Shown here: positions 31,088 to 40,143 of the stretch, piece after piece
Layout: each line of letters begins with the position of its first letter
Numbering within the stretch: position 1 is the first letter of the stretch
Source: Limnohabitans sp.
GTDB lineage: Bacteria > Pseudomonadota > Gammaproteobacteria > Burkholderiales > Burkholderiaceae_C
Length of the DNA: 64,000 bases
NCBI RefSeq assembly: GCF_023910625.1
Contig: NZ_JAAVVW010000003.1
Span: 1,984,001 to 2,048,000 of the forward strand
Reading direction: 5' to 3'
The notes under the pieces: generated by a model
The model's input: the letters and a program-made list of their open reading frames with translations, nothing else
What the model was told of the DNA's origin: nothing
The model's database searches: none
Position numbers and translations under genes: made by a program

Positions 31088-32899
31088 CTATGACTTTCCT
31101 AGCTCTACTTCCTCATGCGAAGCTGCTGGACAAAACAACTGGGCCAACAAATCCAGTTTCTCTTTAACCTCTGTCGGAATGGAAGGCAGCGATACATGAT
31201 CGATCAAACGATGCAGTTCCCCTTTTCTGAGCAGCATTTGTCCACCTATCCGTGTTGAGAGACGTCGGAAAAACTCTTCGGCAAATGCGCTGAGTTTGCG
31301 CCGCTCGGTTTTCGCTTCCCATAACACCCGCGCCACCTCAGCATTGGCTTGAGCCCATGCGTCAAAGTCGGCTTGGGCATTTTCAAATACCTGTTCGAGC
31401 ACCAAGTCGTTAAGCACTTCATCAACAGCTTGCTGTGTCTGTTGAGCAAACAAGTCATTGCTCGGAAATTGTGCCATGGCATAGTTGCGCAAAAGCTCGG
31501 GCGTAATGAAGTAATTCTCGGCTTCGTAGCGCTTCCAGTAGGCCACTTGCAGCGCATCGTTCAACTGGCTTTTTCGATTTCGTCCATCATTATCAAGAAT
31601 AGCCAGCCCCTTGAGTTGGGGTAAAAGATTCCGCAAACCGTTGAAGTGCTGTTGAGGTGTGATGCCAAATCCCCCTTCCACGCGCTCCAGTTCAGCGTCC
31701 ATGTCCTGATCCGGGTAATTATTCTGGACATAAAACGAGTTGATTCGTTCATCCCAGGCTGCGGCAACAGGATGGTCCATGCGTTGAGCCAGAGCACGCA
31801 ACATATCCACATCTGTTCCACCTTCGACATACAAAACGTAGCCCCTTTCGCGGGCCTTTACATAGTGTTCTGCACCAAAATGCTTGAGACTATTTCGAAT
31901 ATCCTGTTTTCCCGCCAGATCGTCTGCTTTGCCATCTAGCAAGAGCGTCAGATTATTTTCCAGCGCTTCATCCAAAATCACCTCGGAATGGGTCACCAGA
32001 ACGACCTGAGAGCCGTTTTCGCTAGCGATGTCGCGCAACAATACATAGACTTGTTTCTGCCGCAGAATTTCCAAGTGGGCATCTGGCTCATCCACAAGAA
32101 GGATACTTTTTTTGTGTGAATAAAGATAAGCAAATATCAACAACATCTGCTGGAAGCCGCGGCCGGATGACGACACATCCAAAGTTTCCTTTACCCCAGG
32201 CTGTCGGTATTGCAGTTCGATGCTGCCTCGAGTGGTCTCTATGGGCTGCGATAGTTCGACATTGAATAAACGATGCATCAGGCTCGTGATACTTTGCCAA
32301 TCCTCTGCAGAAGAGCGCACTACCATCAGACACAAATTACGCAACACCTGTGCAGTCTGTCCTTGACCCAGCAGTACATCGATCCGCCCTGGTTGCAGCA
32401 ACGGTTCCTCGGTCTCCAACCCCGACATGGGGTAGAGCAATTCGACCTTGAGCATGGCGGCATGCCGAATCAATTCCATGTCGCCAATGATTGAATGACC
32501 TGGTGTGCAGTAAACCAGCTCATCCCCTTGATTGCGAAAGCGCATGGGCAGTGCAACCACTTGCCCCTTGAATTCCACACCCACAGTGATCACCAACGAC
32601 ACATCTTTGGTACCCGTACGCACCTGTGTGTTGTGCCAAAAAAAGCGAGTGCGTTGCACGGGTACAGCGACAATATTCAAGCGGTTCAACCCCGTGGCCG
32701 TGCGCTCTTTGGCCGATGAGTCTTTGCGGGTGTCATACCACGTTCGAAGAGCTTGTGACCACAGTGCCAGCGCCTGAATCGCACTGGTTTTGCCGCAATT
32801 GTTAGGTCCGATCAGCACCGCTGGATGTGCCAATTCGATGCGCTGTTGCTCACCAAAACGTTTGAAATTTTCGATTTCAAGATAGTGCAATAGACGCAT
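31088..32899 (-). CDS. OLD-family ATPase-TOPRIM nuclease, candidate phage defence
   Basis: 603 residues. The ABC-type ATPase half has Walker A GPNNCGKTS (31-39), an SSGRGFQQML signature-like segment and Walker B ILLVDEPDAHLE (Asp-Glu about 270-271) with VTHSEVILDEA. The TOPRIM half has YVEGGTDVDML (about 357) and ILDND (about 436). OLD and GajA proteins of this layout are DNA nucleases that abort phage infection. No GajB-like helicase or other partner lies beside it. The gene is visibly more AT-rich than its neighbours and sits beside two gene remnants, consistent with acquisition. Confidence 0.85.
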   Translation of the reverse strand: MRLLHYLEIENFKRFGEQQRIELAHPAVLIGPNNCGKTSAIQALALWSQALRTWYDTRKDSSAKERTATGLNRLNIVAVPVQRTRFFWHNTQVRTGTKDVSLVITVGVEFKGQVVALPMRFRNQGDELVYCTPGHSIIGDMELIRHAAMLKVELLYPMSGLETEEPLLQPGRIDVLLGQGQTAQVLRNLCLMVVRSSAEDWQSITSLMHRLFNVELSQPIETTRGSIELQYRQPGVKETLDVSSSGRGFQQMLLIFAYLYSHKKSILLVDEPDAHLEILRQKQVYVLLRDIASENGSQVVLVTHSEVILDEALENNLTLLLDGKADDLAGKQDIRNSLKHFGAEHYVKARERGYVLYVEGGTDVDMLRALAQRMDHPVAAAWDERINSFYVQNNYPDQDMDAELERVEGGFGITPQQHFNGLRNLLPQLKGLAILDNDGRNRKSQLNDALQVAYWKRYEAENYFITPELLRNYAMAQFPSNDLFAQQTQQAVDEVLNDLVLEQVFENAQADFDAWAQANAEVARVLWEAKTERRKLSAFAEEFFRRLSTRIGGQMLLRKGELHRLIDHVSLPSIPTEVKEKLDLLAQLFCPAASHEEVELGKS

Positions 32900-32965
32900 G
32901 GCAGCTCTCCTCGTTGGAACCTCTGGAATTTTGCATGTCGATATTGACTGCTACGAATGCGCTTT

Positions 32966-35881
32966 TCAGCTCAAGTGCTTGCCGATGATCCCGGCCAGCT
33001 CGAACATGGTGGCGCTGTCCTTGCCAAACACCGCTTGCAGCTTGCCATCGGCTTTGATGGAGCGCTTGTCTGCCGGGTCTTGCAGGTTGTTGGCCTTGAT
33101 GTAGTCCCAGATTTTCTTGACCACCTCGGTGCGGGCATAAGTGCCGTCGCCAATCACGGCCATCAGGGCCGGGCTGGGTTTGAGGGTGCCCACGGCGGCT
33201 TTGCGCGGCGCCTTCTCGGCAGCGGGCTTGGCGGCTTTTTTGGCGGCAGCGGTTTTGGCCGTGGTCTTTTTAGCCGCCGCTTTGCCAAATGGGGTCTTGG
33301 TCGCTGCCGTCTTGCGCGGCGGGTATTTCTTGCCACCTTCGCGCTGCTCAAACTCAAACGTCACCTTGCCCTCTTCGGGGTTCCAGGCCAGCATGGCCTT
33401 GAAGCTGCGGCGTGTGCGGTTGCTCACGAACTTGTCGAGCACGTCGGTTTTGCCGTTGGTCAAGAGTTTGACGACCTGCTCGCGCTCCACCGGTTGCTGC
33501 AAGATGAGTTTGCCGGTCTTGAAGTCGCAACTCGGCGTCGGTTGCTCATTCGTCGGCACGGCTTTGCTGCACAGGTAGTTGCTGCCGTGCTCGTGCACCG
33601 GGCTGCCGCACTTGGGGCATGCGCCGAGCGACTCGTCGGTGAACTCGACAATTTCGCCACTCTCTTCGTTCTTCTTGTCGTCACCGAAGTCGAACTCGAG
33701 CTTCCAGTTTTTCTCTTCTTCGTTGTACTTGAGCGCCATCTCGGCCACAAAAGGCCAGCCGGCTTTGGAACGGAAGCCGTCCAGCGGGCCGATCTTCTTG
33801 TCGCGCATGAACTGTTCGACTTCGGCTTGTTCAAAGGTGCGACCCGCAGGCGACTTGCCAAAAGAGAAGCCGCAGCCGTCGCTTGCGCCGTCGGATCCAG
33901 TACACGTATAGCGGCGGTAGTTTTCTTTCACCACGCCACCGCAATTGGGGCAGGGCGTGGTCACCGTGGCGTAGTCGCCGGGCACGGTGTCGCGGTCGTA
34001 CTCTTTGGCTTTCTTGACGATGTGCTCGGTCATGGCCGCGATCTCGGCCATGAAGGTGGCGCGGCTCAGTTTGCCTTGCTCCATTTGCGCGAGCTTGTAT
34101 TCCCACTCGCCCGTGAGTTCGGGGCGCGAGAGTTCTTCGACCTGCAAGCCGCGCAGCAGTGTCATGAGCTGGAAAGCCTTGGCCGTGGGAATGATTTCGC
34201 GGCCTTCGCGCAGCATGTATTTTTCATTCAGCAGGCCTTCGATGATGGCGGCCCGCGTGGCGGGTGTGCCCAGACCTTTTTCCTGCATGGCTTCGCGCAG
34301 CTCGTCGTCGTCCACCATCTTGCCCGCGCCTTCCATGGCACCCAACAGCGTGGCTTCTGAGTAGCGTGCAGGAGGGCGCGTCTTCAAGCCCTTGGCCTCG
34401 ACCGAGTCGACGCCGACTTGTTCACCCGGCTGCACCGGCACCAGGTTCTGGCCTTTGTCACCGTCCTTGGCGTCTTCCACTTCTTGTGCGGCTTCTTTGC
34501 CGTAAATGGCCAGCCAACCGGGTTTGACCAGCACCTTGCCCACGGTCTTGAAGCTGTGGCCTGCAGCCACGCTGATGCGGGTGGTCACTTGGTATTCGGC
34601 GCTGGGGAAGAACACCGCCATGAAGCGGCGCACCACCAGGTCGTAGAGCTTTTGTTCGGCCTCAGACAAACCGCTGGGCGCTTGTAGCGTGGGGATGATG
34701 GCGAAGTGATCCGACACCTTTTTGTTGTCGAACACGCGCGGGATCTTGCGCACGTAGTGGTTGTTCAGGGCGGTGAGCGCGTGCGGGGCCAGGTGGCGCA
34801 TGCCGCTGTCGGCCAGCATCTCGAAGGTTTGTTTGGCCACGGGCACATAGTCTTCGGGCAGGTGGCGCGAGTCGGTACGCGGGTAGGTCAGGGCCTTGTG
34901 GCGCTCGTACAGGCTTTGGGCCAGGGCCAGCGTGGTCTTGGCTGAGAAGCCGAATTTGCCGTTGGCCTCGCGCTGCAGGCTGGTCAGGTCAAACAAGCCG
35001 GGGCTGGCTTGTGTGGTGGGCGTGGCCTCTTCCGTCACGCTGGCGGTTTTGCCACGCACGGCATCGACGATGGCTTGCGCCTCGGCAGCGGTCCATTTCC
35101 GGTCGGCTTTCTTTTCAGCGTCTTCTTCTTTTTTCCATTTGGGGTCGAACCACTTGCCCGGGTAGGTGCCAGCAGCTGCGGCGAACTCGGCGTGGATTTC
35201 CCAGTAATCGCGGCTGATGAATTTGCGGATTTGCTCTTCGCGCTCGACCACCACGGCCAGCGTGGGCGTTTGCACCCGGCCCACGGTAGTCAAGAAGAAG
35301 CCCCCATCGCGTGAATTGAAGGCGGTCATGGCGCGGGTGCCGTTGATGCCCACCAGCCAATCGGCTTCTGAGCGGCTGCGGGCGGCGTCGGCCAGGCCCT
35401 GCATCTGGGTGTTGGTGCGCAGGTTGTCAAAACCGTCGCGGATGGCCTGGGGCGTCATGGACTGCAGCCACAGGCGCTGCACCGGCTTGTCCAAGCTCTT
35501 GGTGCCCCCGGCGTACTGCTCGATCAGTCGGAAGATCAATTCCCCCTCGCGGCCCGCGTCACAGGCGTTGATGAGGGCGTTCACGTCCTTGCGCTTGGCC
35601 TGCTTGACCACCGCGTTCAGGCGGCTCTTGGTTTTGTCCACGGGCTTCAAGTCAAAGTGCGGTGGGATCACCGGCAAATTGGCAAAGCTCCATTTGCCGC
35701 GTTTGATGTCGTACTGCTCGGGGGCCTGGATCTCCACCAAGTGGCCCACCGCGCTGGTCACCACATATTTGTCGTTCTCGAAATGATCGTCGTGTTTTTC
35801 GAACTTGCCCGAGGTCGGGGTCAAGGCTTTGACGATGTCTTGAGCCACCGAAGGCTTCTCTGCAATTACCAAGGTTTTCAT
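32966..35881 (-). CDS. topB: DNA topoisomerase III with H1-like tail and SWIB domain
   Basis: 971 residues from MKTLVIAEKPSVAQDI. An N-terminal TOPRIM is followed by the type IA core with the catalytic Tyr (about 333) in ALTYPRTDSRHLP, and zinc-ribbon cysteines (TPCPNCGG, ACPKCGSPV). An Ala/Lys/Pro-rich segment at about 851-897 resembles histone H1. A SWIB/MDM2-type domain fills about 898-971 (LMAVIGDGTYARTEVVKKIW). It decatenates and relaxes DNA through single-strand passage. It is divergent from a SET-domain gene. Confidence 0.95.
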   Translation of the reverse strand: MKTLVIAEKPSVAQDIVKALTPTSGKFEKHDDHFENDKYVVTSAVGHLVEIQAPEQYDIKRGKWSFANLPVIPPHFDLKPVDKTKSRLNAVVKQAKRKDVNALINACDAGREGELIFRLIEQYAGGTKSLDKPVQRLWLQSMTPQAIRDGFDNLRTNTQMQGLADAARSRSEADWLVGINGTRAMTAFNSRDGGFFLTTVGRVQTPTLAVVVEREEQIRKFISRDYWEIHAEFAAAAGTYPGKWFDPKWKKEEDAEKKADRKWTAAEAQAIVDAVRGKTASVTEEATPTTQASPGLFDLTSLQREANGKFGFSAKTTLALAQSLYERHKALTYPRTDSRHLPEDYVPVAKQTFEMLADSGMRHLAPHALTALNNHYVRKIPRVFDNKKVSDHFAIIPTLQAPSGLSEAEQKLYDLVVRRFMAVFFPSAEYQVTTRISVAAGHSFKTVGKVLVKPGWLAIYGKEAAQEVEDAKDGDKGQNLVPVQPGEQVGVDSVEAKGLKTRPPARYSEATLLGAMEGAGKMVDDDELREAMQEKGLGTPATRAAIIEGLLNEKYMLREGREIIPTAKAFQLMTLLRGLQVEELSRPELTGEWEYKLAQMEQGKLSRATFMAEIAAMTEHIVKKAKEYDRDTVPGDYATVTTPCPNCGGVVKENYRRYTCTGSDGASDGCGFSFGKSPAGRTFEQAEVEQFMRDKKIGPLDGFRSKAGWPFVAEMALKYNEEEKNWKLEFDFGDDKKNEESGEIVEFTDESLGACPKCGSPVHEHGSNYLCSKAVPTNEQPTPSCDFKTGKLILQQPVEREQVVKLLTNGKTDVLDKFVSNRTRRSFKAMLAWNPEEGKVTFEFEQREGGKKYPPRKTAATKTPFGKAAAKKTTAKTAAAKKAAKPAAEKAPRKAAVGTLKPSPALMAVIGDGTYARTEVVKKIWDYIKANNLQDPADKRSIKADGKLQAVFGKDSATMFELAGIIGKHLS

Positions 35882-35901
35882 GTCATTACAATCCGTTGTC
35901 T

Positions 35902-35917
35902 CGCGTGTGCGCACGCG
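35902..35917. other. alternating purine-pyrimidine run (Z-DNA-prone)
   Basis: CGCGTGTGCGCACGCG is a 16-base perfect purine-pyrimidine alternation rich in CG/TG steps. More CACGCG-type runs follow to about 35944. It lies between the divergent topB and SET starts. Z-DNA potential is inferred from composition. Confidence 0.5.
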
Positions 35918-35976
35918 CCCGGGCACGCGCTCACGCACGCGCCCACATGAATTCACCATAACAAATTTTTAACGCC

Positions 35977-36561
35977 GTGGCCAAAACCCCAGTTTCCTCC
36001 CCCAGCCTCACCAAGCCGAGCGCATCCGGCAAACGCATCCAGGTTCGCCGCTCCGGCGTGCATGGCAAGGGCGTTTTTGCCCTGCAAGACCTGGCCGAAG
36101 GCGAGACCCTGATCGAGTACGTGGGCGAGGTCATCAGCTGGGACGAGGCACAAGAGCGCCACCCGCACGACCCCAATGACCCCAACCACACCTTCTACTT
36201 CCATGTGAACGAAGACCGGGTCATTGACGCGCTGTTTGGTGGCAACTCTTCGCGCTGGATCAACCACAGCTGCGCACCCAACTGCGAAGCCGATGAAGAC
36301 AACAACCGCATTTTCATCAAGGCCATTCGCAACATCAAAGCGGGCGAAGAGCTGAACTACGACTACGGCCTGATCATCGACGAGCCTTACACCAAGAAGC
36401 TCAAGGCCGAATACCCCTGCTGGTGCGGCAGCGCCAACTGCCGGGGCACGCTGCTGTCGCCCAAGGACCGCCCCGACACACCCAAAACACCCAAAAAAAA
36501 GAAAAAGAAAAACAAAGCCAAGACTGGCAAGTCTGACCAAAAGACGACCAAAAACCGATGA
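35977..36561 (+). CDS. SET-domain protein lysine methyltransferase
   Basis: 194 residues from a GTG start. The SET core has RRSGVHGKGVFALQDLAEGE (SAM loop), RWINHSCAPNCEAD (about 93-106) and GEELNYDYG, then a post-SET-like CWCGSANCRG. The last 25 or so residues are Lys/Thr-rich (PKTPKKKKKKNKAKTG). Catalytic features appear intact, so it should transfer methyl from SAM to a protein lysine. The substrate is unknown. It diverges from topB and overlaps birA by 4 bases. Confidence 0.92.
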   Translation: MAKTPVSSPSLTKPSASGKRIQVRRSGVHGKGVFALQDLAEGETLIEYVGEVISWDEAQERHPHDPNDPNHTFYFHVNEDRVIDALFGGNSSRWINHSCAPNCEADEDNNRIFIKAIRNIKAGEELNYDYGLIIDEPYTKKLKAEYPCWCGSANCRGTLLSPKDRPDTPKTPKKKKKKNKAKTGKSDQKTTKNR

Positions 36562-37319
36562 TGCCCCACACGGCATGGCCAGCCGAATTGATCCAGGAGC
36601 AGGTTTACCCACTGCTGCCGGACTTCACGGTGGAAGTACTGCCCGAGATCGACTCCAGCAACAGCGAACTCATGCGACGGGCTCGGTCAGGCCAGCACGA
36701 GGCCACCTTGTTGGTGGCCGAGCGCCAGAGCGCTGGCCGCGGCCGCATGGGCAGGGTTTGGCGCAGCCTGCCCGGCGAGTCCCTCACCTTTTCCCTCGGC
36801 TTGTCTTTGACCCCCAAAGACTGGTCGGGCTTGTCCCTGGCTGTGGGCCTGAGCCTGGCTGAAAGCCTGCACCCTGACATTCGCCTGAAATGGCCCAACG
36901 ATTTGTGGCTCGAAGACCGCAAGCTCGGTGGCATCCTGGTCGAGGCATCCAGCATGGGCGGGCGCAGCCACGTAGTGGTGGGTGTCGGTCTGAATATCCT
37001 TGCGATGCCTGCCGCAGGTCTGAATCCCGCGCCTGCGGCGCTGACGGAACTGCTGCCCAATTTGAGCGCAGCAGCATGTCTGACTCGGGTGGCTTGGCCA
37101 TTGGTCCAAACCTTGCTGCAATTTCAGACCAAGGGCTTTGCACCACTGCAAAACCGTTTCGATCTTCGGGATGCCCTGAAAGGACGAAGGGTACACACCA
37201 GCGATGGTCAACACGGCCTGGCCCTGGGCGTCAGTTCAGGGGGTGGGTTACGATTGCAGACCGAGCTGGGCGTGCAGGAAATCCACAGCGCCGAAATCAG
37301 CGTTCGACCTTTTACATGA
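36558..37319 (+). CDS. birA: biotin--[acetyl-CoA-carboxylase] ligase
   Basis: 253 residues. It attaches biotin to BCCP through biotinyl-AMP. It shows the ATP/biotin loop AGRGRMGRVW, LKWPNDLW and KLGGILVEAS with VVVGVGLNI. It lacks the N-terminal HTH of the E. coli repressor form, so it is a monofunctional ligase. The start overlaps the SET gene stop. The usual neighbour coaX is absent here. Confidence 0.95.
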   Translation: MMPHTAWPAELIQEQVYPLLPDFTVEVLPEIDSSNSELMRRARSGQHEATLLVAERQSAGRGRMGRVWRSLPGESLTFSLGLSLTPKDWSGLSLAVGLSLAESLHPDIRLKWPNDLWLEDRKLGGILVEASSMGGRSHVVVGVGLNILAMPAAGLNPAPAALTELLPNLSAAACLTRVAWPLVQTLLQFQTKGFAPLQNRFDLRDALKGRRVHTSDGQHGLALGVSSGGGLRLQTELGVQEIHSAEISVRPFT

Positions 37320-37639
37320 CGGGACTGCGGAGCATGTTGAAATACGGCGTGGGCCTATTGGTTTTGCTGAATGCGGCTGTGCTGGCCTGGCAATGGGATA
37401 CTTTTGCGCCTTGGGGCTACAGCCCCCAAGCCAACCGCGAGCCTGAGCGCCTGCAACAGCAATTGCGCCCTGAGGCCCTGAAGCTGTTGGTTACGCCTCC
37501 TGCACAGGGCTCGGCTGCGCCCTCAGAGACCCCGGCAGATGCTGAGCCCACGGGTGGCCCGCAGCCAATGGCCAATCCGGGCAACAGCGACACTGACGTC
37601 ACCCCCAGCTCAGCGCCCACTGCCCCTGGCAGGCCTTGA
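37316..37639 (+). CDS. small membrane-anchored protein, possibly truncated SPOR-type
   Basis: 107 residues. One N-terminal membrane segment (MLKYGVGLLVLLNAAVLAWQW) is followed by REPERLQQQLRPEALKLL and a Pro/Ala/Ser-rich tail. The N-terminal pattern matches SPOR-domain proteins that follow birA (and coaX) in related genomes, but the peptidoglycan-binding SPOR domain is missing. It overlaps birA by 4 bases. The function is uncertain. Confidence 0.65.
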   Translation: MTGLRSMLKYGVGLLVLLNAAVLAWQWDTFAPWGYSPQANREPERLQQQLRPEALKLLVTPPAQGSAAPSETPADAEPTGGPQPMANPGNSDTDVTPSSAPTAPGRP

Positions 37640-37802
37640 TTCGAGAGAGACCATCACGCAGTTTCTGGCCATCGTCTTGCATTTGGACCCACTCTTTGTG
37701 CAACAGGGCTTTCTGCCAGTCGCCGAGCCAGCCGTTGCTCGCGTGATACAACGCGAACGCTTGCAACTGGGCATGGGTACAAAGGCCTGAGCGGCCATCG
37801 CT

Positions 37803-39263
37803 TCAGACCGCGCCAAACCGCAAGGTAAAACAAGCCCCTGGCCAGGCTTGCCCCGTGAAAGTGGCGTCAATGCTGACCGTTGCACCATGTTGCTGTGCAA
37901 TTTCCTTGACGATGGGCAGCCCCAAGCCCGAACCATCCACGTCCGTGCCCAAGGCGCGAAAGAACGGCTGGAAGACACGGTCCCGTTCATGCTGCGGAAT
38001 ACCCGGTCCATTGTCTTCTACTTGCACAACCAGCACTTTGCTGTACGGATCTGCCAGTACCCGCACCGTGATCACGCCTTTGTGCTCAGGGGTGCCCGGG
38101 GTGTAATGAACTGCGTTTTCCACCAAATTACGCAACATCTCCTTGAGCAAGGTCTTGTTGCCCCGCAACTGTGCGCCAGACGCACCCGGCTCCACGCCCT
38201 CGTAACCCAGATCCAGCCCCTTGTCCATCGCACTTGGCAGGCAATCTTGCAAAACTTCACTGGCCAGGGTGGCCATGTCGCACTGCTCTTGCAGAATATG
38301 GGCGCCCCCACCCTCTGCCCGGGCCAATGAGAGCAATTGGTTGACGGTGTGCGTGGCCTGCACGCTGGCGCGACCGATCTGTTGCAGGGACTTTTTCAAA
38401 TCCTCCTCGCTAGAGCCCGAACGCTGGGCCAGATCGGCCTGCATGCGCAAGCCGGCCAATGGCGTTTTGAGCTGGTGCGCGGCATCGGCCAAGAAGCGTT
38501 TTTGCGTGACGATAGAGTCTTTCAAGCGGTCCAGCAAATCATTGACCGACATCACCAAAGGGGCCACCTCCACCGGTACTGCCTTGTCGTCCAAGGGGCT
38601 CAAGTCATCCGGTTTTCGTGCACGGATGCGTTCTTCGAGTTGAGACAAAGGCTTGATGCCACGCACCAAAGCCAGCCACACCAGAAGCACTGCCAGCGGC
38701 AGCAGGGCAAACTGGGGCAACATCACGCCTTTGATGATTTCGGCCGCCAGCACAGACCTTTTTTCTCGCGTCTCGGCCACCTGAACCAAAGCGATTCGAT
38801 TGCCCTCAGCATCCAGCCGTATCCAGGTGTAGGCCACCCGAACTTCTAGACCCCGCATTTCGTCGTCACGGATATGCACCTCGTAGCTGCTGCCTGTGGG
38901 TTCATAGGGCTTGGGCAATGGCAGGTCGCGCTCACCGCTGAGGTGTTCATTCTGTGCGCCTCGGACTTGGTAAAAGACCCGATCCGTCTCGTCAGCTCGC
39001 AGCAGTTCGCTCGCTGGCTGAGGCAGGTTGAATTGCACAGTCTTGTCGGGCCCAAGCCTGACCTGTTGCGCCAGGGCCTGAACGTTGTACACCAGCGCCC
39101 TGTCAAAAGGCTTGTTGGCCAACCCCTGAGCGACCAACCAGGTCAGGGCCAAGCTGATGGGCCACAGCAAAAGCAGCGGTGTCAGCATCCAGTCCAGAAT
39201 TTCACCAAACAACGAGCGTTGCTCGCGTTTGAAAACCCGCAAATTCCAGCCTTTGGACGTCAT
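37803..39263 (-). CDS. TctE-like sensor histidine kinase
   Basis: 486 residues. TM1 is near 26-47 and TM2 near 181-202, flanking a periplasmic TctE-type sensor region (QVRLGPDKTVQFNLPQPA). A HAMP-like linker, H-box ADAAHQLKTPLAGLR, N-box NLVENAVHYTPG and G boxes DNGPGIP and GSGLGLPIV follow. It phosphorylates the regulator encoded 37 bases upstream at 39301-39975. TctDE pairs control tricarboxylate uptake; the nearby Bug receptor gene (41188) may be a target, which is inference. Confidence 0.9.
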   Translation of the reverse strand: MTSKGWNLRVFKREQRSLFGEILDWMLTPLLLLWPISLALTWLVAQGLANKPFDRALVYNVQALAQQVRLGPDKTVQFNLPQPASELLRADETDRVFYQVRGAQNEHLSGERDLPLPKPYEPTGSSYEVHIRDDEMRGLEVRVAYTWIRLDAEGNRIALVQVAETREKRSVLAAEIIKGVMLPQFALLPLAVLLVWLALVRGIKPLSQLEERIRARKPDDLSPLDDKAVPVEVAPLVMSVNDLLDRLKDSIVTQKRFLADAAHQLKTPLAGLRMQADLAQRSGSSEEDLKKSLQQIGRASVQATHTVNQLLSLARAEGGGAHILQEQCDMATLASEVLQDCLPSAMDKGLDLGYEGVEPGASGAQLRGNKTLLKEMLRNLVENAVHYTPGTPEHKGVITVRVLADPYSKVLVVQVEDNGPGIPQHERDRVFQPFFRALGTDVDGSGLGLPIVKEIAQQHGATVSIDATFTGQAWPGACFTLRFGAV

Positions 39264-39300
39264 GGGTCAGTGGATCTGCAGCATCGGTGTGGCAAAGCAA

Positions 39301-39975
39301 TCAACCCGGGATTTTTTCCAGGCAGTAGCCCAGTCCGCGCACCGTGGCAATGCGGATCGGACCTTTTTCGATTTTTTTCCGCAAGCGGTGGATGTACACC
39401 TCGATCGCATTGTTGCTGACCTCTTCGCCCCACTCGCACAGGCGCTCGACCAACTGGTCTTTGCTGACCAAGCGGCCTGCGCGTTGCAACAAAACCTCCA
39501 GCAAACCCAACTCGCGCGCGGACAGCTCGATCATCTTGCCATCGATGGTGGCGACACGACCAGATTGGTCATAGACCAAGGGTCCGTGCTTGATTTGTGA
39601 TGTGGCACCGCCCATGCCGCGGCGGGTGAGAGCCCGCACGCGGGCCTCGAGCTCCTGCAGGCTGAAGGGTTTGGCCATGTAATCGTCAGCCCCATAGTCC
39701 AGGCCTTTGACGCGCTCTTCCACACTGTCTGCTGCCGTGAGGATCAACACCGGGAGCACAGAACCTCGGGCGCGCAAACGTTTGAGCACCTCCAGGCCAT
39801 GCATCTTGGGCAAACCCAAGTCCAGAATCAGCAGATCGAATTCGTTGTTGGTCATCAAAGCCGCGTCGGCTTCGCTGCCACTGGCCACGTGGTCCACCGC
39901 AGCACCCGCACTTCGCAAAGTGCGCAACAAACCGTCAGCAAGCACTTGCTCGTCTTCGGCTATCAGAATGCGCAT
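39301..39975 (-). CDS. OmpR/TctD-like response regulator
   Basis: 224 residues. The receiver has IAEDE, the phospho-Asp in LLILDLGLP (about 51), TAADS and KPFSLQEL. The winged-helix output domain (IELSARELGLLEVLLQRAG, NAIEVYIHRLRKKIEKG, IATVRGLGYCL) binds DNA. It is the first gene of the operon with the kinase. A GC-rich pentanucleotide repeat lies just upstream of its start. Confidence 0.94.
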   Translation of the reverse strand: MRILIAEDEQVLADGLLRTLRSAGAAVDHVASGSEADAALMTNNEFDLLILDLGLPKMHGLEVLKRLRARGSVLPVLILTAADSVEERVKGLDYGADDYMAKPFSLQELEARVRALTRRGMGGATSQIKHGPLVYDQSGRVATIDGKMIELSARELGLLEVLLQRAGRLVSKDQLVERLCEWGEEVSNNAIEVYIHRLRKKIEKGPIRIATVRGLGYCLEKIPG

Positions 39976-40039
39976 GGCTGTCTCCTGTTGATGTGCGGCC
40001 GTGATGGATGGCCTGTCCGCCCGGTGATTTTAGGGGGTA

Positions 40040-40073
40040 GCGCTGCGCTGCGCGGCGCGGCGCGGCGCGGCGC
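40040..40073. repeat. pentanucleotide tandem repeat, about seven units
   Basis: GCGCT GCGCT GCGCG GCGCG GCGCG GCGCG GCGC: two units ending T, four ending G, then a partial one. It lies 65 bases upstream of the response-regulator start and 67 bases past the amidohydrolase stop. Such tracts are slippage-prone. Confidence 0.7.
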
Positions 40074-40143
40074 AATCCTGACAAGCCGTTCGTCCAAGGG
40101 CGACACCCGGCTGCCCCGGGCTGACCGCGCCCCGGGGCTAGCC

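Noticed and set aside
31088-32899. Gabija system (GajA plus GajB).
   Set aside because: No UvrD-like helicase gene lies next to the nuclease; flanking genes are topB and gene remnants.
32957-34360. 467-codon plus-strand frame opposite topB.
   Set aside because: Low-complexity antisense frame over clear topoisomerase III motifs; no domain of its own.
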